DNA of 64,000 nucleotides from Myoxocephalus aenaeus (lineage: Eukaryota; Chordata; Actinopteri; Perciformes; Cottidae), in the NCBI GenBank assembly GCA_038501785.1, contig JBAMJR010000071.1:128501-192500 (forward strand), written 5' to 3'. Each line of letters starts with the position of its first letter. The first letter of the stretch is position 1. Shown piece after piece: positions 1-10,999 of the stretch. The position numbers and the translations under genes were made by a program. Below the pieces are notes generated by a model, which did not search any database, was not told the DNA's origin, and saw only the letters and a list, made by a program, of their open reading frames with translations.

Positions 1-1
1 A

Positions 2-826
2 GGAGACCGAGTGCTGCTAAGGAACTTTGGGGTCACAGGAAAGCACAAGCTGAAGGATAAATTGAGGTCTGAGCCCTACCTCGTGGTTGGAAGGATGCCA
101 AATCTTCCAGTCTACCATGTGAAACCCGAAAGTGGAACGGGAAGGATAAAAACCTGGCACCGTAATCATCTGTTACCTATTGGCTATTTAGTCCGATTGC
201 ATACGCAGAATGAGGAGCCCGAGCGGCCACGGAGACCTGTGACAAGAACACAGCAGAGACGGGATCAAAGCCCAACCCAGATTGTTGGGGAAGATACTCC
301 ACTCTCCTCCGAGTCTGAGTCTGATTATGAGGATATGGACCCCCCAAGACCACTAGCAGCAGAGTGGAGAGATATCTTGTCGCAGCCCGAGTTCCTCACA
401 AGACCACAAGGTCAAGTCCCCGATGACGTCCAAGCGACTTCACCATTCAGAGAGCTGGCCACTGTGGACTTACCCCCAGAGACTATGGAACTACCTCTTC
501 CCCCTGACGCCGAAGCAGACGTAGATTCTGACGGAGGAGGCGAGGTGAGTGAAGAGGAAGTAATGGAGGAAGTTGAGCTTCCCGTGGAACGCCCCAAGAG
601 GATCAGAAAACCTGTGATTAGGCTGGGTTATGATGAGTTGGGAACACCCTCAAACCAGTCGGTGACTGGTCTAAGCCACGGGGTGTTTATAGGAAGCGGA
701 ACATTCAGAACTTCAAGACGTCCCCTCTGCCAAACCGTCTGGTGCCACCCGATGGCCTTGTGTCCCGATTGTTTTAGAAGTAATCCCCGTAGTCTGCACC
801 AATCGATTACACCCATCTCTTGTTAG
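2..826 (+). CDS. Ty3/Gypsy-type retrotransposon Pol, C-terminal end of integrase (partial)
   Basis: The frame is open from the window edge to a TAG at 824-826. It starts with a GDRVLLRNFG motif, followed by GKHKL, a YHVKPE stretch and an RNHLLP motif. This order is typical of the region after the integrase core in fish Ty3/Gypsy elements. A long acidic, proline-rich tail follows and ends in a basic RPKRIRKP stretch and a GYDELGTP motif. It is followed within about 100 bases by a polypurine tract and an LTR, as expected for the 3' end of the element. Protease, reverse transcriptase, RNase H and the integrase core lie outside the window. The frame is intact in the part visible. The assignment to Ty3/Gypsy rests on these motifs and the LTR layout; the exact clade cannot be given. 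Confidence 0.8.
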   Translation, partial: GDRVLLRNFGVTGKHKLKDKLRSEPYLVVGRMPNLPVYHVKPESGTGRIKTWHRNHLLPIGYLVRLHTQNEEPERPRRPVTRTQQRRDQSPTQIVGEDTPLSSESESDYEDMDPPRPLAAEWRDILSQPEFLTRPQGQVPDDVQATSPFRELATVDLPPETMELPLPPDAEADVDSDGGGEVSEEEVMEEVELPVERPKRIRKPVIRLGYDELGTPSNQSVTGLSHGVFIGSGTFRTSRRPLCQTVWCHPMALCPDCFRSNPRSLHQSITPISC

Positions 827-935
827 TTTGATGAGGACATAAAATATGCTAGCAGGGAGAGGGGGTAGCCGATTACAGCTAGCTCCTGTTAATTTGATGA
901 GGACATCAAATCGATTAAAAGGGGGAGGGTGTAGC
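804..935 (+). repeat. 66-bp tandem duplication carrying the polypurine tract
   Basis: Two units, 804-869 and 870-935, align without gaps. Each starts CGATTAC, contains TTTGATGAGGACAT at the same offset (827 and 893) and ends in a purine-rich run followed by GTAGC. The second purine run (917-929) directly precedes the LTR start at 930 and is the likely functional polypurine tract. The first copy lies inside the 3' end of the retrotransposon. Confidence 0.75.
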
Positions 936-1374
936 CCTGGGGGTTAATAATAATAATTATTATTATTAGTTGTATTAAATAACTAGCACGGCACCGGAGC
1001 TACACAGGCCTGAGCTGTGGGTGGGAGTGCGTGAGTGTGTGTGTGTGTGTGGGTGCACCCCAATAGTAGGACATTCGTATTAAGGATTTGTTTTTGAAAA
1101 GTCCGGTTTCTTTGTTTGAAAAGTTTGGTTTTGCTTTGGTTATGTTATTGTTCCCCAAAAGGGTAAATATGATTTAAACAGTAAACTAATTGTTTTTTTA
1201 ACTGAAAGCTGTTGTCTGTGGTCAGTCTCTTTTAACATCTAATATGGTCAATTATTTAATCATTCAATTATAACAATCAGGACAGGTAAACCTTCGGGTA
1301 GCTACCTTTTTTAAATAAAAGAACCCAACCACCCCATCATTAGATCTACGGTACTAGAGTGGTGGGGTGCTACA
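930..1374 (+). mobile_element. LTR (3' LTR) of the Ty3/Gypsy element
   Basis: The segment starts TGTAGC right after a polypurine tract and ends GCTACA, so its ends are perfect 6-bp inverted repeats of the TG...CA type. A short (TAA)n tract follows the start, a short TG run lies near 1036-1050, and an AATAAA-type signal sits near 1315. Its length of 445 bp is normal for a fish Gypsy LTR. The right boundary is inferred from the inverted terminal motif because no second LTR is in the window. Confidence 0.7.
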
Positions 1375-2389
1375 TTTGCAAGGCCAACAAACACGGATTG
1401 AAGCAGAACATTTCGGGCATGCTTCGAACTCATGATGCGAGCCGTACCATGGAGCAGAATTGGAGCTGGATGGAGGCCGACGCTGCAGGCCTCCAAACAT
1501 TTCTCGACAACTATTTCCATCACTGATGAATGAATGCTTTCCCGAAGAGACTTTCTGAGAACGTGCCCCATTATTCAGAATATATTTAAACAGATAGCGT
1601 AGCGTTAGCTTCCACAAGCCTTTCCTCTTGTACCATGAACGGTGAAACAGCGAACAATAAAACACAAATAAAAACCTCAGCGTAGCTTTGCATGATATAT
1701 TGTTGCATTACATTGCACTTTATTAATTAAAAATAACATTTGTGGTTTCACAGTAATACTCGCTGTACTATTGCATTTTGTGCATATTTGTTTCTGAAAA
1801 AACAATGTACAATGTTAAAAAATGTAAAGTAAATATATTTTTTGGTTTAATGAAATTTAAGACATAAGATTTGAGTCTATAGTTTTTCTTTCAACCAATT
1901 TAAAATTGTAATGTGAGGTCAGGTATTTTAATTGGATTAAGGTTTGGATTAAGGTTACTATAAGGTTACTATAAAAAAATGACCTTTCCTGAAACTATAC
2001 TATCAGGTTGTAAATTAGCAGTATTTTACTTTTGGGCCAAGCAAATAATTGAAAATAAAAACTGGAAACTTTAAGTTGACTTAATTTAAAGTTGGAGTAA
2101 TGGAAACCATTGATTTAAAAACAATCAAAATATGACATACACCTGACTTAGAGCAATTGTGTTAATCTAACTTAACTTGAAAATTAATTTGTGTGTTACC
2201 AATTGAAGTAATTCAATTAAGTTGGTCCAACTATTCTTTTTTTACAGTGTATAGTTACTGATACAAGGATACATTTCCTCATCAGAGAGTGCACACATGC
2301 GCTATGTGAGGACGTGCGTGTACTGACGCTACGCGACTGTGCATGAAGGCAGACTCCATCCATCATCTGGACCAGAACACTGTTCAGGG
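1375..2389. other. Gene-free flank; end of a short DNA transposon near 2200-2255
   Basis: No coding exon is recognised. The stretch is AT-rich from 1680 on. The part ending near 2250 (AAGTTGGTCCAACT, then a T run and TACAGTGTA) looks like the end of a common fish short inverted-repeat transposon. The matching left end was not found. Confidence 0.4.
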
Positions 2390-2610
2390 GCTTCCCACAT
2401 TCACGCCTCCGGGCAATGCAGAGTTTAATTAGCCTAAGCTGCGTGTCTTTGGACTGTGGGAGGACGCAGGAGAACCTGGAGGAAAAACCCCACGCTGACA
2501 CGAAGGCTCCACACAGAAGGGGCCGTCCAGCCCAGGAATCGAACCCCGGCTCCAGAAAGTAGTAAACCGAAACTATAACACTATTTTGCCGAGGCACCGT
2601 CGCTGCATCC
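2390..2610 (-). repeat. tRNA-derived SINE-like dispersed repeat
   Basis: Read on the minus strand, the segment has a GGGTTCGATTCC motif, which matches a tRNA-type B box. It is followed by text common in fish dispersed repeats (TGTGTGGAG, then CCTCCCACAGTCCAAAGAC, then a TTAGGCTAATTA motif and TTGCCCGG). A pol III A box is not clear. Boundaries are approximate and the family name is not assigned. Confidence 0.5.
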
Positions 2611-3600
2611 CGCTGCCTGAGACGATTGTGATTGGTTCAAAGAAACGCAAACCAGCCAGAGCATTATTATTTCCCCCCCTCCTTATACCAGAATGATAAT
2701 GTCCTTTCTTTAGCACTGGCAGTGCTGTGGAGATATATCTGGCTATGTGAGACTACTATATAGTGAGCGCTTCTTCTTCTTATTAGTTTTTTTTAACCAA
2801 CTGTGTGTATTCATCAACCTCTTCTGAATAGGTCAAACTTCTCTTCTGCGCTGTTATCCCTTCAGGCGTTGTTCCTGTCTCACTACCAAGTGGCTCATGT
2901 GTGGTAAACCAATTAAAAAGGCCTTTTCTTTTAACTCTAACCACATGTGGCACAGCTGGGTTTATTTATATCATTACACTCCTTTTCTAGACACTAGGTC
3001 CCTTTTTTCATATTTGTTCTGCTCATGCGTTATCCCTCACTACACCTACACACACGCAACCGGTAATAATATGATTATTCCTCTTCACCGCTACCGTCTA
3101 CTTTTCTGACTTTAAATGGTCTTAATCTCTCCTCCGCACGTTAATTTGCATTGAAAAGGGGTCGGTGCTCTCTAAGAGTGACGGTTATTTCACCTTTCTT
3201 TTATTGCATTGATTGGACTAATGAAGGATCTACCACCCAAAAAATTGGACTGCAACATGTATTGGTGTTCTTTTTAATAGTTTGACAAACCAACCTCATA
3301 TTCAATTTACTATTTTATTAAAATATGCAAGTTTCGATTTTTATGTTCTGACGTTTTTATGACATGTCAGCGTTTTATGTATTTAAACAGATGTGTTGAG
3401 CGTGGATGCAAAAGCAGAGCAGGTTAAAAAGATAATTTTCTTGAAACCACGTCACCAATTGCAAAGATGCGTACGTTTGTTGCGTAACTTAACTTGGGTG
3501 TCGCTTACGTTGCGCAAGTCAACGTGGACTTCTTGTTTTAAACGAGACGTGGCCTCCTGGCGTGGGTGAACGTTCGGCGTTTGACCATCCATAAGACGTA
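2611..3600. other. Gene-free stretch
   Basis: AT-rich sequence with no recognisable exon, RNA gene or long repeat. Short open frames here lack splice context and family signatures. Confidence 0.5.
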
Positions 3601-3965
3601 GTTTTTGTCCCGACCGGGTGTGGTGGGGCAGAGGAGACGACGGGAGTCACAGTGAGGCAAAATTAAAAAAGGTATTTTACTAATTCAAAGTTACAAAACA
3701 AAGGAAAAGACTGGTACAGGAAATAAACACAAGACAACTACAGCTTGAAGGCGACGCAAACTCACAAGAAGACAAAAAGACAATCCCAAAACTGACAAGG
3801 GAAAGACACTGATTAAAGACACAGGAGGAGGCAGGCAACGGGCACAGGTGGAAACAATGAGGGCGGGGCTTAGCAATCACACAGGAGGAAGGCACACGAG
3901 GAGGGAGGAGTCAGGAACGAGAACAGGTGAAGGGAATAAACAATCAGGAAACACAGAATACACAG
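3600..3965. repeat. Dispersed repeat relic related to the one at 43.5 kb
   Basis: Shares ACAGGTGGAAACAATGAGGG (near 3845) and a GAACAGGTGAAGGGAATAAA-like run (near 3920) with the segment at 43,560-43,625, in the same orientation. The composition (A- and G-rich, many ACAGG and CACAA words) suggests the end of an LTR or DNA element. Boundaries and class are unknown. Confidence 0.4.
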
Positions 3966-4815
3966 GGTTTTACAGTTTGAGCTCATTTGATTTAACTGTC
4001 CAATTTCAATAGGACTTTCACCAAGGAGACCGCTGTTTGTGTCTGTGTGAAACCAAAAATCAACGTTGATTTATTTTAATCTACTTCAGTAATTTAAATA
4101 AAGGAACAAGGCAAATCATGGTGTTTTTTTTTTTTTTAGCTTAACCTAACCATTTAGTTTTTCTGCCTTTTTGTTGTTTTTGTTTTAATGTACAATCACA
4201 TGTTAAAAACTGCGACCGCAATCCAACAGAAAATATGTTTCTCTCAAAAACGTCATTAAGAAAGCAGTTAAGTTTTTTTAATCTTGTCGGAGTCGGGGTC
4301 CACCAGCGAGACAGCATTGCGCAATACCAGCAGTGGTGTATAAAGTACCCAAAAGCCGTACTTGAGTAAAAGTAAAGATACCTTACTGGAAAATTACTCC
4401 AGTAAAAGTAAAAGTCACCTATTAAAATACTACTTGAGTAAAAGTCTTAAAGTATCTGATATTTTCTGTACTTAAGTATCAAAAGTATTTTTCTGATATA
4501 AAATGTACTTAAGTATTGAAAGTAAAAGTACAAGTACATGCTTTTAATAAAAAAGCAAAGGGTCAGAATTTTGAGAATTATGAAGTTTATTCTTTTAAGT
4601 GCTGTGGTCACCGTGACCAAGGACCAGGAGTTGTGTTGATACAATAACTGGGTTGGCTGGGATCCATCCATATATATTATGTTCAACATAATATATTGTA
4701 CCTAAGTATACTTTTGCATCTACTATGAACTTATCATCATAATTCTCCAAAAAGCAATATGACACTATGAAGGAGTTGTAACAGTGTGGTTATAAGTATG
4801 CTCATTCCGCCCGCC

Positions 4816-4923
4816 GTGGGTCTCTTGGTACCGGTCTGTGGGGCTCTTGGTACCGGTCTGTGGGTCTCTTGGTACCGGTCTGTGGGTCTCTTGGTACCGG
4901 TCTGTGGGTCTCTTGGTACCGGG
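4816..4923 (+). repeat. 22-bp minisatellite inside the hAT element
   Basis: Five units of the type GTGGGTCTCTTGGTACCGGT plus two bases, nearly identical; the last is truncated and altered. Confidence 0.85.
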
Positions 4924-5203
4924 CCACAGAAAGAATGAATGAAACATTAAATAAATAAAAAATCAAGGCCGGAAAGATGTTTTATTGTGAAACATGACCG
5001 CATACATCAGTCTGTGGTAACCTCAGACGGAATCTCTTGACACATGTCAAGATGTTACGTTACTCTAAAAATGAAACGTAAGTCTGTTACAACTCTGTCG
5101 GTGATCTGGAAACCAAGGCAGAGTATCCTGAGATCGCCAAAAAAGCATGAAAACCTGCTTCCATTCCAACATCCTGTCTTTGTGCAGCGCGTTATAAGTT
5201 AAG

Positions 5204-5352
5204 CAGTAGACTGGACTAAAGGTTTAGTTAGGAGTAGAGTCAGTAGACTGGACTAAAGGTTTAGTTAGCAGTAGAGTCAGTAGACTGGACTAAAGGTTTA
5301 GTTAGCAGTAGAGTCAGTAGACTGGACTAAAGGTTTAGTTAGGAGTAGACTG
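5204..5352 (+). repeat. 37-bp minisatellite inside the hAT element
   Basis: Units starting CAGTAGACTGGACTAAAGG begin at 5204, 5241, 5278 and 5315, an exact 37-bp spacing. A partial fifth unit follows. Confidence 0.85.
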
Positions 5353-5779
5353 GACATAACGAACACACGTCAGGTGTCGTTGTCTCCCGTCTCTCCGAGG
5401 TCGGACCCGGTCCGTGAAAATATTGTCTTCACGTAACCGGTCCGTGACGCATAAAGGTTTGGGAGCGCTGGACTAGAGGATGTAGAGGGAAAATGCAAAA
5501 CATTGTGATTCGCAAAACCTGCTTGGTGGAGTCTGTGTTCCACCACAGTCCCCGATGTTTTTTTTTCTTTTTCTAAAGATAGATTTGATTTTGTAGCGAG
5601 TAACGAAGGTTTCAGGAGAAATGTATCGGAGTAAAAGTATCATTTTTCTTTGCAAAATGTAGTGAAGTAAAAGTAAACAGAAATATAAATAGTAAAGTAG
5701 AGTACAGATATCCCCAAAAACTACTTAAGTACAGTAACGAAGTATTTCTACTTCGTTACTATACACCACTGAATACCAG

Positions 5780-6650
5780 TAGCCTGAAACGGAAGCAGCT
5801 TTAATTGAATTCAGCATCATTAATTTAAATAATTTATACCTGTGCTTTTCCTACCGTGACAACTCCCGTTAAAAAAGGCCTCTGAAAAGAAATGTTATAA
5901 ATATTATATTGGGAATATAAATTACAACGCTATTAGCCGGAGAAACGTGAAAGGAGAAAATCACGAGGGCTCCGGGATGAGGAATGTGTGGACGGCCTCC
6001 AGGGTGAACTCACATTGTGATTCAGTATAGATCCAATCCTTTGGTATTATAGGCCGTTACACATTTACAGCCTTATCAATTATGGATTACAACATCCAAA
6101 AGTTCACATATCTTCCTCTGAGCTGCCTGCGTGCCCATGTGTGTTACATAGATGTGTGTCGACATATGTGTTGGTGTGTGTGTGTGTGTGTATTTTCTAG
6201 AGTTGTATGCATGTTTAATATACAATATATATGCATATGTGTCTTGTTTATAAGGGCAGAGAGAAAGGGCTTGATGTTGCTTCTCAACTGATAAAAACAG
6301 GGTTGAATAACCGCTTGTATTTTTATGTCAGGTTTCAATTCATTTCGACTGCCAGGCTTATAAATATAAATATAATTTATCACAGCCTCATCCTTTGTAT
6401 AGCTGGAGAACAGTTACAAGACATCTAACAGTTAACGTCGTCAAAGCTTCTGGGACAACCAAACAGAATGATTGACAAGACGATATAATTGTGTATCGTC
6501 TGTGTAACAATAATGCGAACGGTGCAGGAAGCATTATTTTGAAAAAAGGAAAAGGGGCCCAGAATTGACCCCTGAGGGACGCCGCAAGAACGTTTTGTAG
6601 AAGAGGAAAATTAAGTTACTGTGCTTATGTTTTGCTTGCTTTTATTAACT
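5780..6650. other. Gene-free stretch with a relic repeat near 6480-6600
   Basis: No exon is recognised. The part around 6545-6600 (GGGGCCCAGAATTGACCCCT and GAGGGACGCC) resembles a degraded copy of a widespread fish dispersed element. A short TG run lies at 6175-6190. Confidence 0.35.
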
Positions 6651-6654
6651 TGTA

Positions 6655-6719
6655 TCATTAGTTTCTTGTGTAATCTGTGAAGCACTTTGAGTATGAAATG
6701 GACTATATAAATAAATTAG
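6655..6719 (+). mobile_element. L2-like LINE 3' end, 5'-truncated
   Basis: Contains GTGAAGCACTTTGAGTAT followed by GGACTATATAAATAAA. This matches the layout of the conserved 3' end of L2-type fish LINEs (compare the TGTAAAGC... and GGGCTATATAAAATAAA of the long copy ending at 26665). It is only a short relic. Confidence 0.45.
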
Positions 6720-9700
6720 CGCGATCATCATGCATCTTTTAATAATCTGTCTTTAATTATGTTATTTACACACACACATATCGATGGCCAGGGAGCAAAA
6801 CCTAATTTCTGAAAAATTGTTCTTGCAGAGTGCTTTTTGTTAAGGATACCTAATACATAATATAAAATACAAAAAAATACAAAAAGAAAAGAAAAATACA
6901 AATGTTTTAATAAAAAATAAACGTGCGGATTGGAGGTTTTGCACTTTGTCCATGTGAGAGCATATCAGTGTGTATGTGCATGCATTCTATTGCTATCCAC
7001 AAAGTGATGGATGGTGAAATAAAAGGATAAAGGTATTTTTTCCCAGGAGGGTTCAGTTGAAATCTTGTAGACAGACCTTGACACACACTCTCGTACAATT
7101 TTGCTCTCTATTCTCAACCGTCTTCAGTCTGTGTTTAGATTGTGTACAGTGGGTGATGATGCACTGTACTGCTAGGAGATGATAACACTGACATAAAAAA
7201 CACATTCATGTGTCACTGCTACATTTTTTGGCTCCGGTGCACCATGCAACACTTGTGTAACGCAATCTTGAGTCATAGCATAAAATACTTCAAAAGCTGA
7301 TGGATTGGAATGAGAACTTTGCACAGCTCCCATGTCTGCCAATTTTACATTAAAATGTACATTTTTTATAACAACAATAAAAAGGGTTCGAGCTAGAAGC
7401 AGCAACAGAACGTTTTATTTTGGCAGAGGAAGTGAAAATGGTGGGAAATAACATGTGATTAACTTGAAATAATTCAGAATCTTGACTTGACTACATCCGT
7501 TTCAGTCATTTAATACGTTTCTTGTCTTATTAAAATACACAAGCCATTTTTATTTTAAAATATATACTTAAAATAATAACTATATACGTTACCATGTTTA
7601 TCTATGTTTATTGCTTTTATTTTATTTTTGTATCGTTCTATTGTTTTATTCTATGTTTATTGTTAGGAATTTGTCTTTCACCGAGTCAAATTCCTCGTAT
7701 GTTCAGTGTATTTAGCAATTAAACAATTGTGATACAAGACAGTACAGCAAAATAAGAAACACAATTTATAATTTTGTACGTGTTATTCGTGTGTTGTCCT
7801 TAAAAGAGCTGTTGGTTAACATTTTTTAAATCTAATTCGTGATTTCACAATACATCCTGGATATCCTACATAAGAACTCTACACAATACTTTTGATCCGG
7901 TTATTTTTTTTTTTTTTACTTTGTGTGTAACAGACCCCATGGGAACCACATCACTCCATCCATGCTGGAGAAAATAAATAATTCAGCCCGTGATGAGGCA
8001 GGAGAAGCAGCAGCAGACGGACCATCTGGAAGCCGGTAAACTGCAGCAGAGCGGCCACCAGCTCCGCCTCGTCTCGGCTCATTCAGCCAGAATCAGCGCT
8101 TTTTGTAGAGCTAAAGCAGTACAGGATGGGAAAGAAGTATCAGTAAACATTGAGCTAGCTTCTTTCTGTTTTCTGTCAGTTTCTAAATTCTGGGAGCAAT
8201 TAAAAACCAAAATATTACTGAGGAATATGTCAGGAGAGCAGACAGCGCTTTAAAAGGTGGTTTTGAAAAACTGTCAAAACATTTTCAAAGACCTGTCGTG
8301 CATGTGGAATATCATTTACACTGAATTCATCCGGGTCCACTGGGATTGAGTGTCTTTACGGATTGGTTAACACTTTGTTTTAAAGTCTGTCCTCAAATGA
8401 TAGTCAAGTGCCGATACTGACAAAATGTGTATATATAGTTTCACAGGTAGCAACAAGACCACTGGGTTTACGTTAGCCGGCAAGCAACGCAGAGTAGCAT
8501 GTAGCCTAGCTTCTTATCTTAGCTGGTTAGCCTTAGCTAGCTACCCCGCTAGTTTCAGCTACCGGGCGTCATTCGACCCACACTCCACCTCTTTGCCCAT
8601 TGTTGGATTAGTAAAGTTGTTTTTAATAGTGCTCAGTTGCAGACAGATACACAATAAATGAATAAAAGAATTAGCCCCAGACACCATTAAACAATTTCAG
8701 TCTTTACCCGAACATCTAAAGTCCAAAACGTTATACTTTACGACCCAAATAATCCATTAGAGATCTTTCCACACCGGATTAAAGAAACTCTTCAACAGAA
8801 CTAAAATAGCACAAAGAAATCTCTGTGGTTCAAGAGCTGATCATTAACACACAGAAAAGATTTACACTAATTATGTGAGGCTCGACCTCTTTTAAAAGCC
8901 TTGGCACCCTGAGTAGATATGTCCATAAATATATATATTTGGTCACAAAGCACGAAGGTAATCTTTGTCATTATCTTTAATGATCTCCATCACATCTTTA
9001 TATTACTGCAAATAGTGTTTGAAATGAGCCGAGAAAGAGAGAGAGGGAGGGGGGCGTTCTCAGCTTATACGAGTCACATCTTTGTTTACGACTCCGGCAG
9101 AGATTGAATTGATAAATATGGAGTTTGGCAGTGTAACAAGCACAGGCTGATAGCTTCATGAATGAGAGCCACTGTCTTGCCAAGAACCTTGAAAATCAAT
9201 TGCAGACTGCTCCGATATAAATAAAATAAAACCGATGAAAATGGCATCTCTGTTTCCTGCTTTTACCATCATGTCTGCCTCCAGATCTCCTCATTACATT
9301 GTTAACCTCCATCGTTGTTGAATCGGTTTCTCTGTCACACATCGTCCTTCACCGCAGCTACTGCACAACTAAACCAAGGGCTAGCTTATCCCTTACCAAA
9401 CCCTGACGCTACACAACTTTAGCTTTTCTCGCATATATGTTTTAGATCATGTGCTTCTTATTTAATCCGTACACACTGTCCAGTTTCAGCATAAAAAAAG
9501 ACCAGATCTTAACTAAATATTTTTTCTACTTGGGTAAATCTCATAAATATCAGTACTGTATTTAATATTTTATTATCCTAAATGTTTGGCATTGGATGTA
9601 AATATTGGATGTAAATAGTGAGGCGTGGATGGATGTAATGTTTGAGCTACAATCTGGGGTTAAAAAATAAGCTGAATTGCAAAGTAGCTCCGTCAAAATG

Positions 9701-9880
9701 ATTTTACACACACAACATGATTAAAGTGCACACAAGCAAATAGTACAACACAATGCAGTTAGCAGTCCATCCGCAGTAATAAATGACATGCAATGTCTCC
9801 GCCTGTGCCAGTAATACACAACAGCCCGAGGCAATGCACACTCACAAGACACTGTGTTTTGACATTATGCATTCCCGAGC
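6720..9880. other. Gene-free stretch
   Basis: AT-rich intergenic or intronic sequence. No exon with protein family features was found. Around 8460-8560 there is a cluster of TAGC/GCTAGC words, also seen near 47,430, that looks like a dispersed repeat remnant. Confidence 0.5.
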
Positions 9881-9889
9881 CCATTACCC

Positions 9890-10010
9890 CGAACCGTCAC
9901 CGTCACAAATACATATCTGAACCCATTAAGCCTCATCCTGACCTTTACCTAAAAGGTATTCTGAACTTTAAAATCAAGTCTGAACCTTCAAACAGGCTTT
10001 TAGAAGAATG
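9890..10010 (+). repeat. Decayed dispersed repeat with CCTTCAAACAGGC motif
   Basis: The order ACCTTTACC, a CAAGTCTGAACCTTCAAAC motif and GGCTTTTAGAAG is repeated in better form at 10,820-10,990 and 46,290-46,620. It is a relic of the same fish element. Confidence 0.4.
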
Positions 10011-10077
10011 CACCGAGAAACATCGGCAAAAGGCAACAAGTGAGAAGAACCTCAGACATGAGGACCGTTCAGGAAGT

Positions 10078-10588
10078 CTATGCTTCATGTGTTAAAGCTG
10101 CATTCTCTCTACTGGCCACCAGGGGGTGACTCCTCTGGTTGTATAGAAGTCTATGCTTCATGTGTTAAAGCTGCATTCTCTCTACTGTCCACCAGGGGGT
10201 GACTCCTCTGTTTGTATAGAAGTCTATGCTTCATGTGTTAAAGCTGCATTCTCTCTACTGTCCACCAGGGTGCGACTCCTCTGGTTGTATAGAAGTCTAT
10301 GCTTCACGTGTTAAAGCTGCATTCTCTCTACTGACCACCAGGGGGCGACTCCTCTGGTTGTATAGAAGTCTATGCTTCATGTGTTAAAGCTGCATTCTCT
10401 CTACTGACCACCAGGGGGTGACTCCTCTGGTTGTATAGAAGTCTATGCTTCATGTGTTGAAGCTGCATTCTCTCTACTGACCACCAGGGGGTGACTCCTC
10501 TGGTTGTATAGAAGTATATGCTTCATGTGTTAAAGCTGCATTCTCTCTCCTGACCACCAGGGGGCGACTCCTCTGGTGGTCAAACAAA
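10078..10588 (+). repeat. 73-bp tandem array, 7 units, CTCF-motif-like core
   Basis: CTATGCTTCA (or a one-base variant) recurs at 10078, 10151, 10224, 10297, 10370, 10443 and 10516, an exact 73-bp spacing with no length change. Each unit contains CCACCAGGG plus GGGTGACTCC or GGGCGACTCC, close to the known CTCF core CCACNAGGGGGCG. The first unit reads TGGCCACCAGGGGGTGAC, a near match over 18 bases. Motif similarity is visible; binding is inference. Confidence 0.85.
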
Positions 10589-10658
10589 TATGGTCACTTC
10601 CTGTTCACTGGTTGCAAAAAACAATAACATGGCAATGGCCATAATCCAAGATGGCGAC

Positions 10659-10774
10659 GGCCAAATTGCCAAACTCAAGGCCTCAGTTTTGAGGCCTTGA
10701 GTTTGGCAATTTGGCCACCGAGTTTGGCAATTTGGCCACCGGTTGTGGACTGCAGTTTTGCAGTCCACAACCGG
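10659..10774. repeat. Two perfect hairpins (27-bp and 16-bp stems)
   Basis: 10659-10685 pairs perfectly with 10690-10716 around a GTTT loop. 10739-10754 pairs perfectly with 10759-10774, again around GTTT. Between them, 10718-10738 repeats the right arm of the first stem. Confidence 0.9.
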
Positions 10775-10819
10775 TCCACAACGGGTGACGTCACGGTGAC
10801 TACTTCCACTTCTTATATC

Positions 10820-10959
10820 CAGCCTGTGCCTAAACCCTTAATACCAAGTCTGAAACCCTCAAACTGAGCTTTTGAAGGTCCGTCCCAAAGGGAGGACCCG
10901 GCAAAAATATCCTCCCTCTGACAGTCTCGAGCTTAAAATTGGTCCTCACAAACATAGCT

Positions 10960-10992
<33 letters not shown>
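10820..10992 (+). repeat. Fish dispersed repeat ending in a (CA)n tail
   Basis: Contains the order CCAAGTCTGAAACCC, GCTTTTGAAGGTCCGTC, AAAGGGAGGACCCGGC, TTGGTCCTCAC and then (CA)n at 10964-10992. The same order is found at 46,310-46,620. Confidence 0.5.
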
Positions 10993-10995
<3 letters not shown>

Positions 10996-10999
10996 CAGG

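Larger units (their letters stand above)
4331..5771. mobile_element. Non-autonomous hAT-type transposon with 8-bp target duplication
   Basis: The left end is CAGTGGTGTATAAAGTAC and the right end reads ATACACCACTG, giving inverted termini. The element is flanked on both sides by AATACCAG (4323-4330 and 5772-5779), an exact 8-bp target duplication as made by hAT transposases. The outer 200 bases on each side are full of AAGTA/AGTAAAAGT words, and the interior carries two separate tandem arrays. No transposase is encoded, so it depends on a source element elsewhere. Its total length is 1441 bp. Confidence 0.88.
10005..10830 (-). mobile_element. Copy A of a dispersed element bearing the CTCF-like 73-bp array
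   Basis: Contains, in order, CCTCAGACATGAGG, the 73-bp array, CACTTCCTGTTCACTGGTTGC, CCAAGATGGCGACGGCC, two hairpins and CCACTTCTTATA. The same blocks occur in reverse order and strand at 11,562-12,111 (copy B), and in part at 38.1 kb, 49.85 kb and 57.33 kb. No protein is encoded, so it is a non-autonomous element of unknown class. Confidence 0.7.

Noticed and set aside
2217..2597. 126-codon minus-strand frame
   Set aside because: It crosses the tRNA-derived SINE-like repeat and has no protein family features.
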